Assembly (NCBI GenBank): GCA_023265735.1
Contig: JAHFSN010000101.1
Span: 1,619-7,063 of the forward strand
Origin: Spirochaetaceae bacterium
Lineage (GTDB): Bacteria; Spirochaetota; Spirochaetia; JABEVK01
Direction of reading: 5' to 3'
DNA length: 5,445 bases
Made by a program: the position numbers and the translations under genes. The stretch's first letter is position 1; each line of letters opens with the position of its first letter. Positions 5,445 through 5,445 of the stretch are shown here, one piece after another. The notes under the pieces were generated by a model. The model made no database searches and was not told the origin of the DNA. It saw only the letters and a list, made by a program, of their open reading frames with translations.

Positions 5445-5445
5445 G

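Overview
The window is GC-rich bacterial chromosome with tightly packed genes, most of them on the minus strand. No rRNA, tRNA, CRISPR array or insertion sequence is visible. The long antisense ORFs, the high-GC codon use and a PAS/HisKA kinase with an AHDFNN-type H-box suggest a free-living Gram-negative-type bacterium, such as an Acidobacteriota/Holophagae- or deltaproteobacteria-like lineage. That placement is a guess.

Layout from left to right: (1) the 3' part of a plus-strand PAS-sensor histidine kinase ends at 985. (2) It converges, with an 11-bp tail-to-tail overlap, on a three-gene minus-strand operon transcribed from about 4.9 kb down to 975. In transcription order the operon holds a circularly permuted ATP-grasp protein (4873-3509), a very short Alpha-E protein (3512-2988, start overlapping the previous stop as ATGA) and a 667-residue protein (2978-975). 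The last joins an N-terminal cyclic-nucleotide-binding (Crp-type) domain to a C-terminal domain with nucleoside-phosphorylase/nucleosidase-type motifs. (3) A 136-bp, comparatively AT-rich intergenic region (4874-5009) carries a strong Shine-Dalgarno and several short repeats. (4) Upstream of it, on the same strand, is the 3' end of mutY (to 5010), the A/8-oxoG adenine glycosylase, with most of its 4Fe-4S cluster and its C-terminal 8-oxoG-recognition domain.

The operon is the notable part. Circularly permuted ATP-grasp plus Alpha-E is a known conserved pair predicted to make peptide-like amide bonds, usually accompanied by a transglutaminase-like protease. Here the Alpha-E partner is only 174 residues, no protease is visible, and the third gene combines a cyclic-nucleotide sensor with a nucleosidase-like domain. 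A working inference is a small ligand-responsive amide-ligase/nucleosidase module. Its product and signal are unknown.
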